Of a stretch of 64,000 nt of DNA, positions 57,689 to 64,000 are shown one piece after another. Position numbers and translations under genes: made by a program. The stretch is from Angiostrongylus vasorum (lineage: Eukaryota > Nematoda > Chromadorea > Rhabditida > Metastrongylidae): the NCBI GenBank assembly GCA_018806985.1, contig JADANN010000359.1, positions 682,001 to 746,000 on the forward strand, in the 5' to 3' direction. The notes beneath the pieces are model-generated. The model was not told the origin of the DNA, did not search any database, and worked only from the letters and a program-made list of their open reading frames with translations. Within the stretch, counting starts at the first letter, position 1. Every line of letters starts with the position of its first letter.

Positions 57689-58665
57689 TTAGGGTGGCTC
57701 GAAAACAAATGAGCATTTTAAAACACTTATTGCTTTAATCTACTTCTTCACCAGTAAAATATTCTTTCGTACTTTATAATGTTTTATATCATTAGAAAGC
57801 TATTTTTTATGCTTTTTCAACAATGTTTCTATATTTTGTCAAAAGTCAAACTTTTTTATTACTGATTTTCAGAGATGTCAAAAACGAATTTTCGTCAAAT
57901 TTTCTTTTTGTGAGTTTAAACTCGGTCGTAGTGCAGCAGAGACGACTCGAAACAATGAAGTTTGGGGTGACGGTAGTGTTGGTGAATCAATAGTGCGAAG
58001 ATGGTTCCGGAAATTCCGATCTGCTGATTTCGACCTCGAAAATGAGGAAAGCCGCTGACGTCTCGATGAACTTGAAGACGACGAATTGAAGGCACTGGTG
58101 GAAGCAAACACGAGAGCAACTGCTTGACAGCGTGCAGAACAGCTTCGCATAAGCATAGGAACAATTCCCACTCACTTCAACCCCATATGAAGGACAAAAG
58201 AACTCGACAAGTGGGTGCAGCGCGAATTAAACGATAATAAAAAAATGGCATTTTAATATGTCGTCTTCTTATTCTGCGCAATAAAAGCGACCCTTTTCTC
58301 AATCGAATTGTGACGTGCGACGAGAAATGGATTCTGTACCACCGACGTTCAGCTCAATGGCTGGATAGCGATCAGGCTCCACAGTGCTTCCTAAAGCCGA
58401 AATTTCACCAAAAAGGTCATGGTGACTGTTTGCTGGCCTGCAGCCGAGCTGACTCATCACAGCTTTTTGAATCGGGGAGAAGCGACTAAGGCATGGGAGT
58501 ATTGCCAATAAATCGACAAAATGCGCCGTAAACTCCAACATTAACGGCCGGCATTAGTCACTATAAAGGACCAATCCTTCTCCTCCTTGCCTCGCTTTTG
58601 CGGAACAAGTGGTGCAGAAGTTGAACGAGTTAGGCTACTAAACTTTACCTCATCCGCCATGTTAA
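57689..58665 (+). mobile_element. mariner-type element, 3' truncated
   Basis: The 5' inverted repeat TTAGGGTGGCTCGAAAACAA starts at 57689 next to a TA. The transposase start ATG is near 57875, with FKLGRSAAETTRNNEVWG at about 57910-57965. TCDEKW near 58310 holds the first catalytic aspartate. Frameshifts and stops occur throughout, and the copy ends near 58665 without a right inverted repeat. Confidence 0.7.
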
Positions 58666-58694
58666 TCAGACCTCTCGACGGTTCAATTTAATAT

Positions 58695-58900
58695 CGTATG
58701 TGTTTTTGAATGCGTATTTGACGTCTACAGCGACTTGCAAAGGCTTGTCTATGTACTCAGTAAATGCTTTTACCTTCCCAGACAAGTCTCATGCCAAATT
58801 GCTAACCCTAGAGTGCTGGGTAGCTCGATTGGCACAGGTGCTGTATGAAATCAACCACATCATTTATGTCGGCGGGAATCTCCTAAGCACTGCATTATAG
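58695..58900 (-). mobile_element. degraded SINE
   Basis: TTTTTGAATGCGTATTTGAC, TTTTACCTTCCCAGACAAGT and ATGCCAAATTGCTAACCCTA follow the inverted SINE body at low similarity. Confidence 0.3.
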
Positions 58901-59637
58901 GCTACCGTTGTTCATAACGATATGTTTCGAAATGCTTTTAAAGAAAATCGAACAACTCAGTGTGACGTCTATTTCCCTCTTCGAGCTCTCCACTATATCT
59001 ACACTAGATAGGCTGACGAGCATTCCCGCTGCCGATTAAAGTGAGGAGGCCTGGATTTGAACAGCACATTCTGAATACGCTCAGGGTGATTATGCAATAT
59101 ATTCATTGAGGTAGAAATCATTAGAAGCTTTGAAGCCGCAGTAGAGTACATGCTTTCTTCTCACTTTGCTACGATGACTTCTAGTCTTTTGGAGCACAGG
59201 CGACAAAGGCAGCAGTATGCTGTTCACGAACGTGCCAATGTTATTGGCGAATGCTGCATCATTCGTTTAAAAATTTTTAAGATATTTTATTGCGTTTGAG
59301 CTAAATAATTTTTAAAAGAGGGACGGCACTTGGAAGAAAAAAGTGCTGCACAGCCTTTTGTAAGTTTGCTGAACGCTCAGGTTTTCAAACATTCTTGCTA
59401 TCAAAAAATCGCAGGCCCGTCAATATGTTAGTGATTTTAAGTACCTAAGCCGCATTCATGAACGTCGTTTGTTGTATGTTGCATTGCGGTCCTTTCAAAA
59501 ATGAATGCCGACGTGCTAAGTATTGTGAACGACTAGCAGAATACGAGATCTCACGATGAGTTAATATACGAGAATATTGTGTGTACTTTTGTGGTAGGTC
59601 ACTGGTACTTGTAAATATGGCGCAAAAGGATGGAATA

Positions 59638-60000
59638 TTAGAAAAAGGGAGAACGTGTGTGGTTTGTTTGTTCTATATTTCTCCCGTTATGCCTGGGAAC
59701 TCTCTCATATATGACAGCGCTGTCATCAGTTGGATAATGGAAACTGGTTTTCTGCGACTGTGTTAAAAAAACCCGCGCTTTTCCGCCCATATCTAGCAGA
59801 AGCCGCGCAAGAAAGAAATGGGAAAAGACACTAGTGAGGAAAGATCCATTCAGTTTATCTACTGGGTCTGACGTAGCCACGAGTTCTTCCGTAAAAGAGC
59901 TTAATCGTTGTAAAATTGGCTTCCTTTGCTGGTCGAATACAGCACAGCATGACCAGTTTAGTTTTACGACAATTGTCTGACTAAAGAAGATTCCACTCAA
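59638..60000 (-). CDS. unassigned 120-codon open frame
   Basis: This is the longest frame in an otherwise empty stretch. It contains SFTEELVATSDPVDKLNGSF and a hydrophobic segment (SVFSHFFLARLLLDM). No motif, donor or acceptor supports it strongly. It could be one exon of an unrecognised gene or chance. Confidence 0.15.
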   Translation of the reverse strand: MSGIFFSQTIVVKLNWSCCAVFDQQRKPILQRLSSFTEELVATSDPVDKLNGSFLTSVFSHFFLARLLLDMGGKARVFLTQSQKTSFHYPTDDSAVIYERVPRHNGRNIEQTNHTRSPFF

Positions 60001-61899
60001 AAGGAATGTCTAGAATCAAGCAAATTTCCCGTTACTAAAGAGTGGATAATTAATATTGACGCGGATGTTATTGCGTGAAGAGTAGGCAAGGTTGTGAAGT
60101 GATTTTGTCGCCGTTCATTTCTGACCAAATTGCCCTCTACACACCATTATGGGGATCCACTCAAAACAAGTGAACGGGTTAATAATGCCGAATCGAATAA
60201 AGTGTAAGATCACTGGATGAATAAGATAGGGATCGCATCTAGCATCTCACTAGTCTTCGACTGTAACTGTCTTGAACACTTCAAAATGCAGCTGGTGTCC
60301 GTCCTTCATTTACTGTTCGAGTAGAGTCATTGACATTAGTACTACCTTTCGTAAGGCTGACACATTTCTCTAACGGTGTTTAAATAAATTCATTTACAAT
60401 TTGTATTTATGACAAAACGGCTGACAGGCTGTCACTCATGTATGGGTAGATCCGCTTTCGCTCTTTCTTCTATCAATTTCATACAACACGGAAGAAGAAT
60501 GGTTGTATTACTTATTTCGAGGATGGAAATCCTAAGCTACAAGTTTTAAAAGACAACGGTTTAAAATTTTTAAGATTTCAAGATTTTTTTTGCGGAAGAC
60601 GAAGTCGTCGAAATGTTATCCGGATGAAGTTGTTTCTTAACTCGTGCTGGCTTATCAGTGAAAGAATAGATAAAAAATTTTAAATCTAAGGCGAGGTTAA
60701 ACTAAAGAAACCTCACTTTCACGGTTTGGAGAGCAATTAATTGAATGCAACATGATGTCAAGATTATAGAGGCATTCAAACGAGGAACTAAACTGGTTTG
60801 GGATTTTCTCCTAGATGAGGACTGACGCTGTCGAGCTGACAATTCAAACAGGCCAGGAAAGGGTAGGCAAAGGTTTGACCCGGGCATGGTCGGGAATTCA
60901 TTGATGGGTGGGAATGGGCTGACCAGGTGCGCTGTACAATTACCATCAAGTTCCGTTAGCAAAGGTCAGCTGTGATTGCGTAAGCTGTCCCTATCCACAT
61001 AAGGCATTGGAAAACCCGCCAACAGTAAGTACCAGTTATCTTACTCCCTCAAATTGGGCTTTCCTGATAAAGTAAAGCGTTTTTTTTTATTAAGGGCCAC
61101 TCGAAAGTTGATCATAGTGATTTATAAACGTGCTACGGGAGAGCCAAAATTTGGCCCAAAGTGCTAGTGGCGTTGCCTTCCTACGTGAGAGAGAAAGAAA
61201 TGGACGACAGGAAACGCATATACGACAATAAGAATTGGCATTTAGAGAACCATATGAGAAAATATTTCTACGAAAGATTTCCCATCTAAGTAAGTCACCG
61301 GAAAACACAAGACAGCTCTTATTACAGCCATCATTTACATTTGGATTACAATCTTTATATGTGACGACATTCCATTTTGAAACACCAATTACACGGACTC
61401 GCCAGTGAATCCACCAACGCTCGTCGCGTAGAGGAGAGGAAAATGAGGGTCAAGGAGAGCAATGCGTGCTCGACCTCTCATCCCTTTGACACCTTGCGAC
61501 CAGCCATTAAAGTGAATGAAAAACATTGTAGGTTACAACTTCGCTGTCAAAGTATACAGAGTGGGAAGTGATCTTAACCAGTAGATAGGTCAGACGGGAT
61601 TTCGTGCTGAGAGACCTGCAGCATTGCAGCACACTGGAGACATCAAGAACGGCGTTTTGGCAAAAAACGACCCCCATTAGCCTAATGAAAGCATAATGAG
61701 CGCCATTACGACTGTAATAATGGCATTTTTTGGTTCAGTTTGGTATTTCCGATATGCATTGACCGCTTCCTAACCGTCTTTTTACACTGCGGGTTTTCAA
61801 CAGACTATGTAGCTATTCCCATAAATAAATGAATGAATGAGTAGATTCTACAAGAGGTTCTTTTTGTTCTAGCATCTATGAATAAATTTTGATACTTAC
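60001..61899. other. no identified gene
   Basis: A weak, core-less relative of the hammerhead-like motif may lie near 60590-60640 (GACGAAGTCGTCGAAATGTT). Otherwise only short frames occur. Confidence 0.25.
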
Positions 61900-62831
61900 T
61901 TGGGTGCTTGCAGCGCTGGTTCCTCAACATGAGGCCGGGTGTTGTCGTGGAGAGCCCGTCGGTGTTTTCGGAGTTTACGGTGCATTTCATCGATTTGTTG
62001 GCAAGGCAATACTTCTCTGCCGTAGTTGTTTCACCTGCATTCAAAAAGCTGTGATGAATCAGCCCTACTGCAGACCACTAAACAATTGCCATAACCTAAT
62101 TTAGGTGCAATTTCGGCTTTGAGAAGTGCTGTGGACCCTGATCGCATTCCAGCCGTTGAGCCGAACGTCGCTGCTACAGAATACATTTCTCGTTGTACGT
62201 CACAATTCAATCGAGAAAAGGGTCGCTTTTGTTGCGCTGAGTAGGAGCAAACGCCACTTCAAAACGGCGACTTTTTTGATTGTCGTTCAATTCGGCACTT
62301 ACTTGCCGACTTTTTTTCCTTTCATATGGGGTTCAAGTAAGCGGAAATTGTTACTGGGCTTACGCCAAGCTGTTCTACAACCTCTCGAACAGTTGTTCGC
62401 GTGTTCTCTTCCACTAGTGCCTTCAATTCGTCGCCGTCGAATTCATCGGGACCTCAGCGGCCTTCCTCATCTTCGAGGTCGAAATCACCAGATCGGAATT
62501 TCCAGAACCACGTTCGCACTGTTGACTCACCAACACTACCGTCACCCCCAAACTTCACTAATGTTTCGAGCCGTCTCTGCTGCACTACGACCGAGTTCAA
62601 ACCTCATAAATGAAAATTTGACGAAAATTCGTTTTTGACATCTGAAATTGCAAAGCTCATAATTAGTAAGGTTTAACTTTCCACAAAATGCAGAAACGTT
62701 GTTTTAAAAAAGCATAGAATTCGCTTTCTAATGATATAAAATATTGTAAGGTACAAAGAATATTTTGTTGGTGAAAAATGCATTAAAACGAGAAATATTT
62801 TCAAACGCCCATTTATTTCTGAACGACCTAA
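61900..62831 (-). mobile_element. mariner-type element, 3' truncated
   Basis: The 5' inverted repeat on the minus strand begins TTAGGTCGTTCAGAAATAAA at 62831. Transposase remnants include the RSAAETARN-like block near 62580 and the HDNTRPHVEEPAL-like block near 61930. It is collinear with the copies at 50.5 and 57.7 kb and likewise broken. Confidence 0.7.
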
Positions 62832-62849
62832 CAACATTTACTCCACTAC

Positions 62850-63030
62850 AGCATCCCGGTGCTGATAGGATTCCTACTAGGCATACACATTGACCCTCGA
62901 AGCATACTGATGTATTCCGTCGGCACTTTTATTTTCGTAGACAAATCTCGTATTGGCGAGTTCAGACGGATAGTGGCATCAAGGATCATCCCTGGCTCAA
63001 GGCGTGCCACTGTTGCAAGGCGCCATTTAC
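62850..63030 (-). mobile_element. degraded SINE
   Basis: TCGAAGCATACTGATGTATT, TTTTCGTAGACAAATCTCG and TTGCAAGGCGCC match the inverted SINE body and head edge at low similarity. Confidence 0.25.
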
Positions 63031-63179
63031 GTTATTACTATTGCTACGTATTATTACTATGTACTACCACAAATCAGTGAAAAGTTCGTTTCAGATATTC
63101 CCACTTTGTGGTTAAATTATGACTTAAATTAAGTTTCTGAAAAAAATTTACAGGTTAGAAATTAGGGTACCATAACAGC

Positions 63180-63560
63180 AATTTCGACAAATCTACTTCG
63201 AAGATTTCAAACTCGGCCGCCCGAAATTTTAAATGAGGTATGGGTCAAGGGAGTGATAACGGATACACAGTGCAACATCTGTTTCAAAATGTCGCCTTGA
63301 GCAATTCGACGCTAGAGTGAGAGAGCAGCTAGCAGACGTGCTTCTGCTATCAACGATGACGATGAATTGATGGCTTTGGTGAAATCAAATGCGCGAGCAG
63401 TTGTTGCTGAGTTCAGTAGAAAAACTAGATGTAGGCACCCTCAAATGTTCAGAGCACCCAAAGGAGGTTAGAGACTCAGATGAGCTCAGGAATGCTCAAC
63501 AATTTGACACGACGTCGCGTGCGGCTATATTTCACGCAACCAATGCTGAAAAGGCTGAAT
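63180..63560 (+). mobile_element. possible second mariner-like remnant
   Basis: FEDFKLGRPKF near 63200 and a helix-rich stretch (DELMALVKSNARAVV at about 63368) resemble the first third of a mariner transposase with different sequence from the other three copies. Weak similarity. Confidence 0.25.
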
Positions 63561-64000
63561 TTACTGAGCTACGAACGTTTTTTTTCGTCTACCACATCCG
63601 TCTTGCCTCTCACCAAGTAATTACCAGTTACGCAAACACGTCTACAAATTCCTACCCGAGAGATGCCTTAGAAATTAATTGAACGCCAAAGCTGTCTTCA
63701 GCGACTTCATCGCATCCAGAATTCCAAAGCTTTTGTGCAGTCGGAACCGACCAATTTGTCTTTTGTGGATAAAAACTTGTAGATTTTATTAACACTTACA
63801 TGATTTAGTAGCTAGTTTTTGTTGAGCGAGGATACTTCATTAGACTGGTGTTCCGCTGAAGACGATTCTGACTCGATACGACGACGACCACATAACATCG
63901 TGAGGTCGAATGACTGTGCATCACCTACTCGGATCACTGGCTCGGAGAAAGGCGATTTCATCGAAATTACAGCCAAATAAGCCTTTTATCAAGCTTGTGT

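Noticed and set aside
60590..60640. Further hammerhead-like motif
   Set aside because: Stem II and GAAATGTT resemble the family, but the CTGANGA half is missing.
1..64000. CRISPR array, rRNA genes or bacterial operons
   Set aside because: No regularly spaced repeats or rRNA signatures; the gene structure is eukaryotic with introns.

Overview
This 64 kb window looks like nuclear DNA of a parasitic nematode, most likely a strongylid of the hookworm type. The reasons are: small exons separated by introns that include very short ones (59 bp), splice acceptors sitting just before start codons (the usual place for spliced-leader trans-splicing), a DEX-1-like nidogen-domain gene, and a heavy load of RTE-type LINEs, Penelope-like elements (PLEs), mariners and short retroposons. 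The species is an inference. I saw no rRNA gene, free-standing tRNA gene, CRISPR array or bacterial operon.

Host genes. The clearest gene is a dex-1-like transmembrane protein on the minus strand (34157 down to about 28117). It has a 2.7 kb first exon (signal peptide, NIDO, EGFs, NIDO, Pro/Thr-rich stalk) and three small downstream exons (stalk, membrane helix, cytoplasmic tail) that I joined by splice site and reading phase. Three further unrecognised genes could be assembled from phase-compatible exons: a six-exon 198-residue gene at 16228-17868 (+), a convergent 187-residue gene at 18032-18927 (-), and a two-exon gene at 20891-21397 (+). Weaker coding-like stretches lie near 35.9-36.2, 38.1-38.9, 42.5, 44.4-44.9, 47.6-47.9, 53.2-53.5 and 59.6-60.0 kb.

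Mobile DNA. Broken RTE-type LINE copies or pieces lie at 3.4-6.5 (-), 7.5-7.8 (-), 11.3-13.9 (+), 14.0-14.8 (-), 22.7-23.5 (+), 24.2-24.7 (+) and 53.7-54.0 kb (-). Two Penelope-like elements keep recognisable RT and GIY-YIG sequence (19.0-20.8 and 45.7-47.4 kb), and many PLE end fragments occur as inverted pairs. A tRNA-derived SINE family (A and B boxes, TTTATCC tail) has about fifteen copies. A second short retroposon of about 390 bp (AAGTATC tail, target-site duplications) has six copies. A palindromic MITE family has four copies and a mariner family three, all mariners broken.

Most interesting signal. The PLE ends carry a repeated motif that fits a minimal type I hammerhead ribozyme: a GGCT/AGCC stem I around CTGANGA, a short stem II, then GAAAC and GTC. 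I found ten occurrences on both strands with different degrees of decay. Hammerheads in PLEs are known in general; what deserves a look is their number here, the inverted-pair arrangement, and a PLE lying between two divergent genes within about 30-60 bp of both start codons.
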